Positions 48,001-58,336 of a stretch of 64,000 bases of DNA are shown piece after piece (the first letter of the stretch is position 1; the number at the start of each line of letters is the position of its first letter). Location: contig JAJPHL010000071.1 in the NCBI GenBank assembly GCA_021325275.1, positions 171,838 to 235,837 of the forward strand, written 5' to 3'. The notes under the pieces were generated by a model. It did not search any database. It saw only the letters and a program-made list of their open reading frames with translations, and had not been told where the DNA came from. A program made the position numbers and the translations under genes. This DNA is from Terriglobia bacterium (lineage in GTDB: Bacteria; Acidobacteriota; Terriglobia; JAJPHL01).

Positions 48001-51000
48001 GTGCGGTGCCGGGAGGTCCGCCACCGGTGAGGGCGGAACAGGAAACCGTGATTGTTCCACTGTAGCCGTTCGCGACCGTCAGAGTCACGGTCGTGGTCGT
48101 GGTGAAACCATCCCAAACGCTGAGCGAGTTGGATGGCGCGCTCAACGTGAAAGGAACCGCCACCGTTGTGGGCGCCGCATTCGGCGACACTAGGCTGAAG
48201 TTGCCGGTGGTGGTGGCCGCGGAGAGCGTCGCGGTGCCCGTGAATGAGGTGCTAAAGGTTACCGGCACAGTGACGTTTACTTGCGTGCTTCCGGAAACCG
48301 AAACGGGGGGCGTCGTGCCGAACGCCGCGACATTCGTTGGTGAAACCTGCGGCGCGATGTTCAAAGATCCTGTGAATCCGTTGGGCCTGATGCCGAGCAC
48401 GAAGTGGCCCTGCGTACCATAGGGGATGAAGGTGGGCGCGGAGACGATGATCAGTGAGTATGGATCGATGACCGAGGAAGTGCCGGACGCCGATCCCGTG
48501 TTACCTTGTCCGTCGCTGCCGGTAAAGGTCAGCGATCCGGTGGCGGCCGTCGGATTCGAGGACGTGCCGGTGAGCGTAAACGTCACCGTGGGATGGGCCG
48601 GAGTGGCGATTTGCGCCGAGGAAATCGAAGCAATCCCCGAAGGCAAGGAGGGCGGAGTGACAGTGACGGCGTTGGTGAAACCGGCGCCGTAGTTCACCGT
48701 CACGCTTACCGTGTTCGTCAAGGAACTGAACACGCTCACCGACGTGCTGCCCACCCAGGCCATCGTGTAGGCGGGCCCCACGGACAAAGTTTGCGGCACG
48801 CTCTTGGAATAATTCCCAGAGACGAATGTGAAGTTGCCGCTGGAAGTGCCTGCGGCGGCGCTGGGTCCGGCATCGTACTGGAAATTTACCGTCACCGGCG
48901 TTCCGCTGGTGGTTCCGTTAAACGTGAGTGACTGCGTACCGGCGGTGCTGGCATCGAAGGTCAGGCCCGTCGGTAGCGAACCGGCCGTACTCCCCGCGCC
49001 CGGACCGGAAACCATAACGGTTCCGGCGAAACCACTCAACGGCGTTACCTGTACCGAAACGCTGGTGCTGCTGGAATCGAAAACGCGAATCGTCCCGCCG
49101 CTGGCCGGCGCGCTGATCGAAAATGGCGGCGAGATGCTCAGCGACTCGGGGGCTGTCGCGCTGTATGTGCCGCCCGCGCCAACCGTGGACACCACGAACT
49201 GCGTGCCGCTGGACGTTGCCGCCACGGCGGTGGCGTTGGCGTCGTAGACCACTGTCATGCTGAGGGGGCCGCTCGACAAGCTGCCGGATTTGGTGCTTTG
49301 GCTGGAGGCGTCGAAGGTCAAGCCGGTGGGCAAACTTCCGGCGGTGGATCCGGAACCCGGCGCGGAGATCATCACCGATCCCGTGAAGAAATTATTCGCC
49401 GTTACCGTGATCTGCGAGGAAACGGTGAAGCCGTCGTAGCCGGTCACTGCCAGGGGCGGCGTGCTGATCGTGAACGGCACGCCGGCGGTAAACGTCGTGC
49501 CGTTGCTGGCCGAGTTGGCGGCCGTGTCGGTGGCCGTGAAATTCAAACTGCTGCCGCCCGCGCCGGAACCGATCACGTCGAAGATCAAGGACACCGAACT
49601 TCCGGTGCCGTCGGAAGTGATCGAATTGGAACCGCCGTTCGATCCGGAATTGACGGCGACCGATGAAATCCCGCCGCCGCTGCAGCCTGACACGGCCGCT
49701 CCTCGCCGCGCGGCGGGTGCTCGTCTCGCGGGCGAATTGGAGGGGCCGCCTCCCACCGAGCATCCTACCGTCACCGTTCCCTGATAGCCGGCTGCGAACC
49801 TCACTGTAACGGTGGTTTGCGTAGTCAGGTTTGTATAAACGCGCAGCGGATTCGGCGTAACAGAAACAATGGTGAACGGCGCCACCACGTTGAGCGCGGT
49901 GGAAGCCAGCGGCACATTGAAGGACTGGCCGACCCACTGTACGGTGGACCCCAAACTCATCGCCGTGGTCGCCGCAGAGGGCGTAGCCGTAAAGCTCACC
50001 GTGAACGCCACGTCGTTCTGGCTGGAAACGGAAACTGTTTGCGGCGTGCCGATACTTCCCGTGACCGATGCGGAAGGCGTGGCCGTGACCGCCGGCGTAA
50101 TCTTGATGGAGCCACCGAAACCGGCGGCCGGTGTCACCGTGACGACGTAAGGCACGTTGACGGAATCGATGGCCTGCGACGGCACCGTCTGCGTAGCGGT
50201 AAACGGCGGAGCCACCGACAAACTTTGCGAAACGCTGGTGGAGTAGTTTCCGGTAACAAACGTAAACGCGCCGGTGGTCGCCGCTGCCGCCGCGTTCGCG
50301 CTGGCGTCGTATTGGAAGTTCACCGTGACCGGCGTGCCGCTGGTAGAACCGTTGAAGTTGAGCGACTGCTGGCCGGCCGTGCTGGCGTCGAAGGTCAGGC
50401 CGGCAGGCAGAGATCCTGCCGCGCCGCCCGCACCGGGACCCGAGACCACAACCGTGCCTGCGAAATTATTCAGCGGCGTTACCTGAACCGATATCGAGGT
50501 GTTGCCGGTATCAAATGCGCGAATCGTGCCGCCGGCCACCGGTGTGCTGACGGTAAACGGCAGCGAGGCCGAATACGATGCATTGGCCGCGGCGGAATTG
50601 TTGTTCGCGTCGGTGGCGGTGAACGTCAGGCTGCCGGTACCCGATCCGCTACCCAGGATATTGAACGTAACTTGTCCGCCCGTAGACGTCACTGGATTGC
50701 CGCCGCTCACACTGATCTGCGAAATGCCATTACCAGGTGTAAAGCTCGCGACGCGCCGATTGCCTGTGCTGTCGGGCTGGATGCGGCCCAGGCTGTTCCC
50801 CACGGCAACCGTCACCGTTCCCGCATAGCCGGCGGCGAAATTCACCGTCACCGTGGCACTGCTGGTGAGTGAATCGTAGATGTTGATCGTTTGCGGCTGC
50901 ACTGTGATGCTGAACGGCACGGTCACGCCGGTGGAACTGTTGGCGCTGCGATTCAGAACGAAGCTGCCTCCCGTGGCGGAGGTATTCACACCCAACGTAA

Positions 51001-54000
51001 CGCTGCCGGTGACACCGCCGTTGACGGTCACCGTGAAAGTGGCTTGCGAATTGGCCGATACCGTTACGGGTCCTGCGGGACTGAACACGGCCGAACCGGC
51101 GGGAGAAACCGTAGGCGTCACCGAAACGCTGCCGGTGAAGCCGCTATTGGGAACCACTTGGACGACATAGGTACCCGGAGAGTTATTGGGCAGCGAACTG
51201 GGCACGGTGACGAAATTCACGGAATACGGATCGGAGAAACTCACCGTAACCGTGAACGTGTTGGTAATCCCGCCGCCGGTGATCGTGAGCGTGACGCTAA
51301 ATGGCCCCGCGCCCACCGATTGCTGCGCGAACAACTGGAACGTCATCGTTCCGCTGCCGTTCAGCGAAGCCTGCGACGACGATGGGCTTGCGCCGGTTCT
51401 TGCCGAATCTTCCGGGCGACGGAAGGAGGTCGCACCGTTTCCCGCCACGACGTTGACTCCCGCGGGCAAACCGGAAAGCGTACCGACTATGCCTCCCGCG
51501 AAGGCCGGGTTGGCGGTCACCGAAGCCGTAACAGTGCCCGAGAATCCGCGGAAAATGGAGATGTTGGGATTCGACGCGAGTTGCGCCGTGAACGGCAATG
51601 CCACGTTCAAGGGAAAATTGGATTGCACCGAGTATCCGCCGGCCGAGGCGGTGAGAGCCACCACGACGGTGCTCGGCGAGATCGTGGGTTGCGAAATGGC
51701 CGTCAGGGTGACTGGACCTGAAGAACTGACCGAACTCGCCACCTGCGCGTTCACCAGGGTATTATTCGACGCCGCCGAGAGCGCAACGGAGCCGGTAAAG
51801 CCGGGAGCCAAGGTAACTTGGACCGGAACAGTCGCCGATCCGCCGGGGAACGCCACCGGGAAATTGGCGCCCGGACCCAGCGTGAACGGTGCGGCTACTG
51901 TCACCGTCACGGTCGAGCCTTGAGTGTAGGAAGTGCCGGGGCTGGTCACGTTGAACAAGATCGTCCCGCCGACGGCGTGCTCGGAAAACGTCAAGACGAA
52001 ATTAGCCGAAGTTTGCCCCGCCTGCAGTGTCACGCTGGAGGGCGACACCGTGGCGGTGCTGGTGCCTCCCGCGGGCGTCACTACAACGTTGCCCGGAAAT
52101 CCGGCGGCCATGCTCACCGGAATGGCCACGGGAGTGGTGAAACCGTTAAAGCCGCTGGCTGTGGCGTTGCTGACCGCGAACGGTGCGTTGAGCGCCAGCG
52201 GTCCCGATCCCGCGACGGAGAGCGATCCGCCTTGCGCGATGCCCGAAAAACTTACGTTGCCCGATTGCGCATTGGCCGTCAGTGTCGCGGTGAATGCTCC
52301 GCTTGCGCCGCACGACACGCTTTGCGACGAGGGCGAAAGCGACACGCCGCTGGGCGCGCTGCCCGGCGCGATATTCACTCTGCCGGTGAATCCCGTGAGG
52401 CAATTCACCGTGACGTTAACGGGCGCCGACGCTCCGCTGAACGTGGTTACCGGCGCGACGGTCAGTGTGAATCCCGGAACGAGCGTCAATGTTGCGGTCG
52501 CGGTCTGCGTTTGACCGATGGAAGTGTTCGTACCAGTGAACGTCACCGATCCCGTGGAGCCTGCGAGCGAAACGTTGTAAGTGGCCGACGATCCCGCGTT
52601 GATGCTTGCCGAGCCCGAGGCGGTTGCGCCCGTGCCGGACGTTTGAATCGCTACCGCGCCGGAAAATGGCGCGATCGCCGCGACCGAAAGCGTCACGCTA
52701 CCCGTGGCTTGGCCGTCGAACACACTCAGCGAGCTCGGATTCACGCTCAAGTTGAATCCACCGACCGAAGTGATCACAACCGTGATGCTCGATGATTGTG
52801 TGACCCCTCCTCCTGAAGCCGTGATCGGAATCGTGACCGTTGTCACGGTGGCACTGAGCGCCGCCGAAACTTGGAACGAGACGGATCCACTGCCGTTCAC
52901 CGATCCGCCGCCCGTGACCGTGAGTCCCGAGCCCGAGGGAATTGTGCCGGCGGAAACCGTGACGCTGACCGCCACGCCCGCCGTCTGCGTAACGGCGATC
53001 GACACCGATCCCGAGCCGCCTTGCACGATGGTCAGCGATCCTGGCGCGAGCGAGAAATTAAACGGATTCGTCACTCCCAAAGAAAGTTGCGCCGTACCCG
53101 TGAACGTTCCGGCCTTCGCGGTGAACGTGATGTTCGATGCGGTCACGGGCGAGGCGCCCGCTGTCGCCGTGAAGTTCGCAGTTCCGGAAGCCGTCAGCGT
53201 CACCGACGACGGTGAGAACGACACGCCGCTCAACGCCGGCGGAGTCACGACGACCGATCCGGTAAATCCATTGGTGAAAGGAACACTGATGCCAATGCCA
53301 CCCTGCGCGCTGGGCTGTAAAGTCAGCGACGGGACGCTCGGCGTGAGCGTGCCGAAGGGCGCCATCACGTTCACGAAGAGTGTGGTGGTCGCGGTCGGAC
53401 CGCCGGCTGTCGGCGTTGCGGTCAGTGTGACGGAAACGGGGCCGGGTTGCGCGGTGGTCGTGGTCAGCGTCAACGAAGCGACGCCGTTGTTCAGCGTACC
53501 GAACGTTCCGGTCACGCCATTGCCGCTCGCCGCGAGCGTCGCGGGTCCTGTGAATCCCGCGGGCAGCGATCCCACGGTCACTTGGGACGTCGCGGTTGAC
53601 CCGCCCGCGAAAATCGTCAGCGGTAATCCGGAGGATTGTCCGGCGCCCGTGACGGCGAAGGTCAATTGCGAAACGTTCAGGGTGAAAAATCCGCTCTGCG
53701 CGATCGCTTGGCCGTTGAACGTGGACGACGCGGTGTAGGGAACGGCGACCAAGCCGGTGCCTGCCGTTGGTCCGACAGCAAACGTGTAGTTGCCGGTCGC
53801 CGCGCCCGATCCCACCGTGATTGACGATGGGCCGCTCGGCGTGACTCCCGTGGTTGGCGTAAACGCGATCGACACGGGGCCGGTGAATCCATTTTGCGGC
53901 GTCACCGTCAGCGTCTGCGGGGCGGTTGTTCCGCCTGTAAACGCTTGCGCTACGTTTGCGGAGGCCACGGTGAATCCCGGCGTGGTGCTGGTGTTTCCGC

Positions 54001-55705
54001 TGGTGCTCAAGCCGGCTTGTCCGCCCACGGCCGAGGTCGGATTCAGAAGATTCGCCGGCGCGTTCGTTCCGGGAATGCCGACCAAGCCCGCCGATCCCAG
54101 CGCGCCTTGAATGTCGGTGATCATCCACTGATTGTTGTTCTCGAACGTCATGCGCAGCGTGGCCGCTTCGTTGATGGTGATCGTCTGCGGCTGTGCCGTG
54201 AAGTTCACCGTGCTCGCCGAGCCGTTGGTGATCGTCACCTGCATGCTGGCCGGCGAGAACGTGAAGCCGTTGCGCACGGGCGTCACGGTGTAGTTGCCGT
54301 CCGCGAGATTCGTGAAACTGTAGTTCAGCGAGTTCGTGCCGGATTCCGTGGCGGTCGACACCGGAACGTTCGCGGTGGTTGTGCCGCTCAGTAACACGAA
54401 GGTCGCCACCGCGCCCGCCGATCCCGAGATCGAGCCTTGGCCGCTCACACCCGCGCCGCGCGTCGATTGGGCGCGCTGCGGCGGATTTGGTGAGAAGGAA
54501 GTGGGCGTGGGATTCGACGGCAGCGCCGTGTTCGACGGCGTGAACTTGGTCTGGAACGTCACCTGCGCGATCGCGGTATTGCCTTGCGTGGTGACGGTGG
54601 CCGTCAAAATGTTGACGGTGATGCTCTGAATATTCTTGAACGATTGCGTGACGCCTTGTTCCAGCGCCGCGTACCCGGTGTATTGCGTCGGGTCGAACAG
54701 GTTCATGAAATTGCGCACCTGTAGCCCTTGATACGCCGCCGCGAGCGCGGTGATCGTGGCGCTCGCTTGTGGTATCGGTACGAGCGGCGCTACCACGGTG
54801 ATCTGGAACGTTACCGAGCTGGTGTTGTTATTCGAGTTGGTGACGGTCAGCGAGCCGTTGTAGATGCCAGGATTCCAACCAGTCGTCGCGACCGACAATA
54901 CCGGCTGTGTCGACGTATAAACTTGCTGGCCTTGCGGATTCGTGATGCTCCACTGATAGGCGGTGATCGAGCCGAGACCGCCGGTGGACGAGCGTCCGTC
55001 GAGCGTCACCGTGCCACCTTCGGGCACCGTGCCGGGCGGAAGCACCACGGGATCGGGATTGCTCGTGCCGGTCGTGCCGTTGACGGCGTTTTGCAATTGT
55101 CCGAACGTGACGGTCGTCGCTCCCGTGGGCGCCTGGCCCGGGCGGACCGTTGTGGTTTGCCCCGGAGAAAGTTGCACGCTGCCGACCACGTTGGGATCGC
55201 TGCTCCTCACCGTGACCACGCCGGAAATCGAGATGACCACCGTGGCTGTGGGACTATCCGCGTCGACAACTTCGTCGGTGCCGAGCACGCCGCACACCGC
55301 GGTGTTGGTGCGAATGTCGAAATTGGAATTCGGCTGCGACAAGTGGACGACGTCGGCGCGCACTTTTCCTTCGAGCAATTCAAACGAAGATTGTTGCGAG
55401 CGGGCGTCGTGCTGCAGGACCTTCAGTTGCGCTTTCTGGCCGAGGCTCAAGATGGAACCGTCGGTCAACTGCGCGCGGAGGCGCGAACTATCGCCGGTCT
55501 TCAGCGTGTCGTTCCAGTGGAACGCGGTGCCGTCGGTGGTGATGGGTGTCTCGGCGGCTTTCACGCCGCTGCGCGGCGCCGCGACGATGAACGTGGATCC
55601 GAAGTGTTTGGTGACTTTGCCGGCTTGCTGCGCTTCGGCGGGAAGCGCGGCACAGAATAAAACACCCAGGCAAATGAGGGTTGCAACAAATGGCCTTAGA
55701 CGCAT
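42092..55705 (-). CDS. Giant FecR/Ig-repeat surface protein with a collagen-like segment
   Basis: The protein has 4537 residues. The start at 55705 has AAGGGGAG upstream and a signal peptide ([20 protein letters not shown]). Order of parts: FecR-type domain about 45-205 ([30 protein letters not shown]); PKD-like domain about 215-300; an NTF2-like domain about 315-537, split by a carboxypeptidase-like insert; then roughly 35-40 Ig-like beta units of 90-110 residues (estimated from length) of the type GFTGTVTVS / SSVTL / [17 protein letters not shown]. After these come 29 collagen-like Gly-X-Thr triplets (4258-4344) and a 190-residue C-terminal domain. Likely surface-exposed and adhesive, or a matrix fibre; this is inference. 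No membrane anchor or sorting motif is evident at the C-terminus. Several units carry arginine-rich loops between two cysteines. Confidence 0.85.
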   Translation of the reverse strand: MRLRPFVATLICLGVLFCAALPAEAQQAGKVTKHFGSTFIVAAPRSGVKAAETPITTDGTAFHWNDTLKTGDSSRLRAQLTDGSILSLGQKAQLKVLQHDARSQQSSFELLEGKVRADVVHLSQPNSNFDIRTNTAVCGVLGTDEVVDADSPTATVVISISGVVTVRSSDPNVVGSVQLSPGQTTTVRPGQAPTGATTVTFGQLQNAVNGTTGTSNPDPVVLPPGTVPEGGTVTLDGRSSTGGLGSITAYQWSITNPQGQQVYTSTQPVLSVATTGWNPGIYNGSLTVTNSNNNTSSVTFQITVVAPLVPIPQASATITALAAAYQGLQVRNFMNLFDPTQYTGYAALEQGVTQSFKNIQSITVNILTATVTTQGNTAIAQVTFQTKFTPSNTALPSNPTPTSFSPNPPQRAQSTRGAGVSGQGSISGSAGAVATFVLLSGTTTANVPVSTATESGTNSLNYSFTNLADGNYTVTPVRNGFTFSPASMQVTITNGSASTVNFTAQPQTITINEAATLRMTFENNNQWMITDIQGALGSAGLVGIPGTNAPANLLNPTSAVGGQAGLSTSGNTSTTPGFTVASANVAQAFTGGTTAPQTLTVTPQNGFTGPVSIAFTPTTGVTPSGPSSITVGSGAATGNYTFAVGPTAGTGLVAVPYTASSTFNGQAIAQSGFFTLNVSQLTFAVTGAGQSSGLPLTIFAGGSTATSQVTVGSLPAGFTGPATLAASGNGVTGTFGTLNNGVASLTLTTTTAQPGPVSVTLTATPTAGGPTATTTLFVNVMAPFGTLTPSVPSLTLQPSAQGGIGISVPFTNGFTGSVVVTPPALSGVSFSPSSVTLTASGTANFTATAGASPVTASNITFTAKAGTFTGTAQLSLGVTNPFNFSLAPGSLTIVQGGSGSVSIAVTQTAGVAVSVTVSAGTIPSGSGLTVTGGGSVNGSGSVSFQVSAALSATVTTVTIPITASGGGVTQSSSITVVITSVGGFNLSVNPSSLSVFDGQATGSVTLSVAAIAPFSGAVAIQTSGTGATASGSASINAGSSATYNVSLAGSTGSVTFTGTNTSIGQTQTATATLTLVPGFTLTVAPVTTFSGASAPVNVTVNCLTGFTGRVNIAPGSAPSGVSLSPSSQSVSCGASGAFTATLTANAQSGNVSFSGIAQGGSLSVAGSGPLALNAPFAVSNATASGFNGFTTPVAIPVSMAAGFPGNVVVTPAGGTSTATVSPSSVTLQAGQTSANFVLTFSEHAVGGTILFNVTSPGTSYTQGSTVTVTVAAPFTLGPGANFPVAFPGGSATVPVQVTLAPGFTGSVALSAASNNTLVNAQVASSVSSSGPVTLTAISQPTISPSTVVVALTASAGGYSVQSNFPLNVALPFTAQLASNPNISIFRGFSGTVTASVTANPAFAGGIVGTLSGLPAGVNVVAGNGATSFRRPEDSARTGASPSSSQASLNGSGTMTFQLFAQQSVGAGPFSVTLTITGGGITNTFTVTVSFSDPYSVNFVTVPSSLPNNSPGTYVVQVVPNSGFTGSVSVTPTVSPAGSAVFSPAGPVTVSANSQATFTVTVNGGVTGSVTLGVNTSATGGSFVLNRSANSSTGVTVPFSITVQPQTINIYDSLTSSATVTVNFAAGYAGTVTVAVGNSLGRIQPDSTGNRRVASFTPGNGISQISVSGGNPVTSTGGQVTFNILGSGSGTGSLTFTATDANNNSAAANASYSASLPFTVSTPVAGGTIRAFDTGNTSISVQVTPLNNFAGTVVVSGPGAGGAAGSLPAGLTFDASTAGQQSLNFNGSTSGTPVTVNFQYDASANAAAAATTGAFTFVTGNYSTSVSQSLSVAPPFTATQTVPSQAIDSVNVPYVVTVTPAAGFGGSIKITPAVTATPSASVTGSIGTPQTVSVSSQNDVAFTVSFTATPSAATTAMSLGSTVQWVGQSFNVPLASTALNVVAPFTIVSVTPNPLRVYTNLTTQTTVTVRFAAGYQGTVTVGCSVGGGPSNSPARRAPAARRGAAVSGCSGGGISSVAVNSGSNGGSNSITSDGTGSSVSLIFDVIGSGAGGSSLNFTATDTAANSASNGTTFTAGVPFTISTPPLAVTGYDGFTVSSQITVTANNFFTGSVMISAPGSGSTAGSLPTGLTFDASSQSTKSGSLSSGPLSMTVVYDANATAVAATSSGTQFVVSTVGAGGTYSATAPESLSISPPFSISAPASGGTIRVFDSSSTSVSVQVTPLSGFAGTVMVSGPGAGSTAGSLPTGLTFDASTAGTQSLTFNGTTSGTPVTVNFQYDAGPSAAAGTSSGNFTFVSGNYSKSVPQTLSVGPAYTMAWVGSTSVSVFSSLTNTVSVTVNYGAGFTNAVTVTPPSLPSGIASISSAQIATPAHPTVTFTLTGTSSNPTAATGSLTFTGSDGQGNTGSASGTSSVIDPYSLIIVSAPTFIPYGTQGHFVLGIRPNGFTGSLNIAPQVSPTNVAAFGTTPPVSVSGSTQVNVTVPVTFSTSFTGTATLSAATTTGNFSLVSPNAAPTTVAVPFTLSAPSNSLSVWDGFTTTTTVTLTVANGYSGTITVSCSALTGGGPPGTAPAARSGLRPSVVRGPANSRRGAGDPSCGGNGISTVTVDAGSNASLTASGTVVFDVIGNGTGSGSLTFSATDGANTATSNTEPFTASEAVSLSLVSSATAHVFTSINTNIKVQVTYLNGFTGSVPVSAISIPSALSLQHSSLTATSSGATLTFQATGSASSNPPPVQTGLSLTFQAGNSSQTQLTVPATLVDPYSVSITPLGQYAPGTQGNFTVNVTTNDGFAQSTTVTAAATSDIGTPTVSSAQSSVVRTGTNSFTFMVTPPAGATTLQLNASATTGGFTATAQPSQLTLGSTPFLISFTTQPLTLFSGQSGSIGVAANYQSGWVGTVTINANYSDPPLCSVFLNTTSAQAPMTPPYTANFSVTASGSCPNASYPTGFANGLNFTGTDGTNTSTQINQNVNVMDPYTVSNTPPTLTNGVTSAPYTITITPVNGFTGRVLVTPTSNANGNALAVSPDRNGGRSRVQQGGRTTASANLSGFVSFNPPSMSVAVSGTTTVTFTVTVSSEGAPSGTFQIGGTTTTTYTGTGRFSLAVPNTQVTVTPAPMFTATSSPANLAVWDTLTTQATVTVHFPLGYVGNVQVACAYQTGGPSAAPQSRRTQAIIHGRSDPTSTTYPSCTGNGIGSVALDSSSPANGIVSSSGTGGTATVVFDVTGNGSGSAQLAFTATDISNSNSVTTNENFSAGEPFTVRPAVSSPQFYSSLPGTLSLNVTGTHGFSGSVTVSAPSVPSGIASISPSQVTVATGGTANFTVTPTSSNPATVSGSMIFAGNIGGSDVDASQNYAVIDPYAVSLSLSTANAGTLASAGTLTVSLTPNSGFTGTVSVTPGIAPPGTVSFSVSGSPSSGPVLVSVGSGVATQPFGLTTTYNGSVTLSAATSTTSGGGTFTPAVAQLPATLVNQNEPFTLTMAPSSVSVFDGLPTTVTATVNFTSSYTGSVTVSCLSGCSGSGIGAVTATSPANARVGHTAGVASSATVTFKVAGSGSGSGTLVFQAVDANIANYAPQSFTSYVAALPFSIDTSAWPGSVAFSGKSAFPVTVTAANGFNGTVVVTLVTTGSAPADGATFTPASMSVPVSSASSVAVTFQVTVGADATTVLVGTSAHAQGQTSCASGCPYTTAQTQFFPQAPFSMSMPNTTAHVFSSLPTTLRVSVARATGFAGTMTVTVSGTPAGITVSPSSAMATTDTVLLFTATGTSSNAPPAQTNSITFTGSSIGPGGAYPPPSGTAPSASQNYTIVDPFSITAISPPSQLVANSSGSFTVNVKGYDSFSGTVTVNYSSTFAGTGGMVSGSQSLPVTGGSTTPFTIAVTPPVGATGLTFSATATYTVSPGTFTSSTVSTNQLAVSGMPTINISSTPLALFSGQNGNLVVTGNSQIGWAGPITASPPVSLPSNVSQISPASLVLPTSSPFSGTFAVTASSSNVTQTTGTLTFSGTDGTNTESTQTQNVTVVDPYSVSATLPTIFTGGSTGTYAVTITPNGNFAGRVTVTPHSGNGNISFSGSQTVSVAGTTTVSFSVTVPSGIRQFNISASTSTGYTGTGSFSLPIPATQVITTDPYTISVLPNALTIPGSGSTTTTVQLAFVAGYTGTVFVSCGNIAFAASPARVNPGLRVQARRGAEGTTVACSSGAGITVNPDGSTNPTVTATGVATTANVVFDVSGNGVANSGTLNFVATDTATTFAQFAHQSYTEQSGPTGPTGSTGATGPTGSTGATGATGATGATGATGATGATGATGATGATGATGATGATGATGATGATGATGATGPTGATGATGATGPIGSQSPQSVIRNGAAGMHERLTVTARNEACTGVRFSAGSQSSCGGRSDFEVEPAISASGTLSVTMSAPNGGLMDMGSASSLPDPSVLPGGTLSPQGSFQQGHVYLLKSGANLALIRVIRINSNINPKLGATLSGQHSGSGTRAPAVRNSGSMAGMMADMRDQQTADQVMKSARITIDLEWISVQNQGMGAGGTN
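42674..42934 (-). repeat. Collagen-like repeat: 29 Gly-X-Thr(Ile) triplets in the giant gene
   Basis: The minus strand encodes an unbroken run of 29 triplets, mainly Gly-Ala-Thr with some Gly-Pro-Thr and Gly-Ser-Thr, ending in Gly-Pro-Ile. At the DNA level it is a nine-base tandem repeat with third-base variation, prone to length change. Threonine in the third position is known from bacterial and Bacillus exosporium collagen-like proteins. No cysteine or charged residue interrupts it. Confidence 0.9.
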
Positions 55706-55942
55706 AACTCCCCTTATTAATGGGAACGTGCTCGCCACCGGGGGGGCGCGTGCTCAAGTCTTCCCATCTGAGCCCTATCTGGTCGCTCGAACCGTATTAC
55801 CAATCGCACAAACCAACGTAATGCGTCAGACAGCGAAAGCCTCACTATGACTAGCGCCAACGCCAGAAATAACGGGCCTTAACGACGCCGTAGGTTCGTT
55901 TTGTAATCTCCTACGCCCTTGCTCTAACTGCTTCCAATGCAG

Positions 55943-58336
55943 TTACTTACTTGTGGCTGTATAGACCCCGTCCCAAACCCCGACTGGAGGCTCTTCCACG
56001 TACATCTTGCTGCGCCGCGCCATCAGCTTCGCGGGACCATCGCCGGGAAACGCCGACAGGATGTCCTCGAAGATTTCCAGCGCCTGCTCAAACTTTCCGC
56101 GCCGATACGCCTTCAGGCCGTCGGCGAAAACTTCCACCAGCGGCTTCCACTTCGCGCCGTCGTCGATGGTCGACATCAACTCGAAGATCGCCACGGGCTT
56201 GTTCTTGCCCTTCACGCGGATCAAATCGAGTTCGCGGCAGACGAACTGATCCTTCACGTGGGCGTAGGTGTTTTCGCTGATGATGATGCGCGTGCCGTAC
56301 TCTTTGTTCTGGCCCTCCAGGCGCGCTCCCAAGTTAACGGCGTCGCCCATCACGGTGTAATTGAAACGCTTTCGCGATCCCATGTTGCCCACCACCATCG
56401 GGCCGGTATTCAGGCCGATGCCGATGTTCAACTCCGGCTTGCCCTCGGACTTCAGCTTCGCGTTGAGATCCTTGAGTGCCGCCGCCTGATTCAAGCAAGC
56501 CCGGCAAGCGCGCTCCGCATGATCCGTTTGCGGATACGGGCGTCCCCAGAAGGCCATGATCGCGTCGCCTTCGTATTTGTCCACCGTGCCCCAGGTCTCC
56601 ATGATGATGTCGGACATCAAGGTCAAGTACTCGTTGAGCAATTCGACGAGCTGCTGCGGCGTGAGCTTTTCGGAAATCGAGGTGAAGCCGCGCACGTCGG
56701 AGAACATCACGGTCATTTCCACTTCTTCGCCGCCCAACTGCAGCAATCCGGGATCCTTCAGCATTTGCCCGATCAATCCGGGGTGCACGTACATGCCGAA
56801 CGCGCCGCGGACCTTGCGCTTTTCACGCTCCTCGAAGATGACGCGATAGGAAACGATGCCCACGAAGTTCGCCAGCAGCGTGGAAGTCGGAATCACCATG
56901 TCGAGCCAGCGGCCGTGCGACACGAACTGCTGGTCGACGTAAGCGAGCATGCCGAATAACGCCAACAACAACGCCGCCCAGGAGATCGTCGCCGGCATGA
57001 TCACGAAAACCAATCCCATGACGATGCCCGCGAAAATCATCATGGCCATGTTGGTGGTTTCTTCCAGCGCGCCGCGCTTCAGGAAGTTGTTGTTCAGGAT
57101 GTTGTCGGTGATGTTGGCGTGGATTTCCACGCCGGGATAGCTGGACTTCTGGTACGGCGTGGGCCGCAAGTCGGAAATCACGCCGGTGGCGGTGACGCCG
57201 ACGTAGACAATCTTGTCCTTGAACGTGTCGGCCGGGATTTTGCCTTCCGTCACGTCGCTGTACGTATACGTGGGATAGGTTTGCGCGTCGCCGGCGTAAT
57301 TCACCAGCACTTCGCCCGAGCGATCCGGCCGGACGTTGTACTGGTTCATCTGCAAATAGTCGGGGCCGAGCGGATTGAAAAAGAAAATCGTGGAATCCGG
57401 GCCTGCCTGCAAATACTGGCGCGTGGTTTGCACCGCCAGCGACGGAAAAAAATCTTCTTCCAGCTGCGTCTTGGTCTTTTGCGGATAGCGCACGATCAGC
57501 GGCATGCGCCGGTAGACGCCGTCGTCGTCGGCCCAGGCGTTGATGAAGCCGGCGTATTTGGCGGCGTCCGCGAATATGCGCAGGTTCGGCAGGATGCCTT
57601 TCACATCGAACTGCTGCAACGGATGTTCGGGATGCTCCACAAAAAAGCGATAGCGCCCCATGCCGTTCAGCTTGCGGATTTGCGGATACGCCTGATACGC
57701 CAACACGTCGTTGTATTCGGAGATGGTCTTCGGATCGAGGCCCGCCTGTTGCTCTTCGTTGTCGAAGAATTCGTGACCCAGCGTGACATTGCCGCACTTC
57801 TTCAAAGACTCCGCGAAGGCCGCATCACTATCGGTTTGCGCCGCCACGTCGGAGAGTTTGCCAAACGCCGCTTCGTCGAAAGATTGCCCCTTGGCCTCCA
57901 GTTGCTCCTTCATCTGCTTCAACACGGTTGAGGCCGCGGTGGGATCGTGGTAGGGGAAGAAAATATCCAAGCCGATCGAACGCGCGCCGCCCGAGCACAA
58001 GCGGTCGAGCAAACGCGCGTGCAGATAGCGCGGGAACGGCCAGCCATACCGGTTGATCGTCGGTTGATCGATGGCCACGATCGCGATTCGCGGATCCACC
58101 GGGCGCTTGCCGCGCAAGCTGAAGCGAAGGTCGAGAGTACGCAGCTCGTAGCCGCGCACCAACCGGCTGATGGGATCGCGAGCATCGGTGATATCCACGC
58201 GCACGAACAACGCCAAGCCGATCAGCGCGAACGTGCCGCTGATCGCCAGCGTGTACTTATGGGACTTGAAGAATTGCAGGATACCCGCGGGCGTCAGGTT
58301 TTTCTTTAGGTCGGCGATCCACCGCTGCGGGTTCAC
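55943..58336 (-). CDS. CHASE2-domain adenylate cyclase (class III), membrane
   Basis: The protein has 797 residues from GTG 58336, which overlaps the stop of the upstream gene (GTGA) and has AAGGGG before it. An N-terminal membrane helix (TLAISGTFALIGLALFV) is followed by a CHASE2 sensor domain (about 50-390, with IAIVAIDQPTINRYGWPFPR and GLDIFFPYHD), three membrane helices (about 395-475), and a class III cyclase domain (about 535-720). Metal and substrate motifs are intact: FSDVRGF, DKYEGDAIMAFWG, VMGDAVNLGARLEG. The lysine and aspartate in the last two favour ATP as substrate. It should make cAMP in response to a periplasmic signal. It lies between an outer-membrane barrel gene and the giant FecR gene. 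Confidence 0.9.
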   Translation of the reverse strand: MNPQRWIADLKKNLTPAGILQFFKSHKYTLAISGTFALIGLALFVRVDITDARDPISRLVRGYELRTLDLRFSLRGKRPVDPRIAIVAIDQPTINRYGWPFPRYLHARLLDRLCSGGARSIGLDIFFPYHDPTAASTVLKQMKEQLEAKGQSFDEAAFGKLSDVAAQTDSDAAFAESLKKCGNVTLGHEFFDNEEQQAGLDPKTISEYNDVLAYQAYPQIRKLNGMGRYRFFVEHPEHPLQQFDVKGILPNLRIFADAAKYAGFINAWADDDGVYRRMPLIVRYPQKTKTQLEEDFFPSLAVQTTRQYLQAGPDSTIFFFNPLGPDYLQMNQYNVRPDRSGEVLVNYAGDAQTYPTYTYSDVTEGKIPADTFKDKIVYVGVTATGVISDLRPTPYQKSSYPGVEIHANITDNILNNNFLKRGALEETTNMAMMIFAGIVMGLVFVIMPATISWAALLLALFGMLAYVDQQFVSHGRWLDMVIPTSTLLANFVGIVSYRVIFEEREKRKVRGAFGMYVHPGLIGQMLKDPGLLQLGGEEVEMTVMFSDVRGFTSISEKLTPQQLVELLNEYLTLMSDIIMETWGTVDKYEGDAIMAFWGRPYPQTDHAERACRACLNQAAALKDLNAKLKSEGKPELNIGIGLNTGPMVVGNMGSRKRFNYTVMGDAVNLGARLEGQNKEYGTRIIISENTYAHVKDQFVCRELDLIRVKGKNKPVAIFELMSTIDDGAKWKPLVEVFADGLKAYRRGKFEQALEIFEDILSAFPGDGPAKLMARRSKMYVEEPPVGVWDGVYTATSK

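Noticed and set aside
55925..55945. Terminator at the end of the cyclase gene (TAACTGC / GCAGTTA hairpin)
   Set aside because: The stem is only seven bases, overlaps the stop codon and has no T-run after it.
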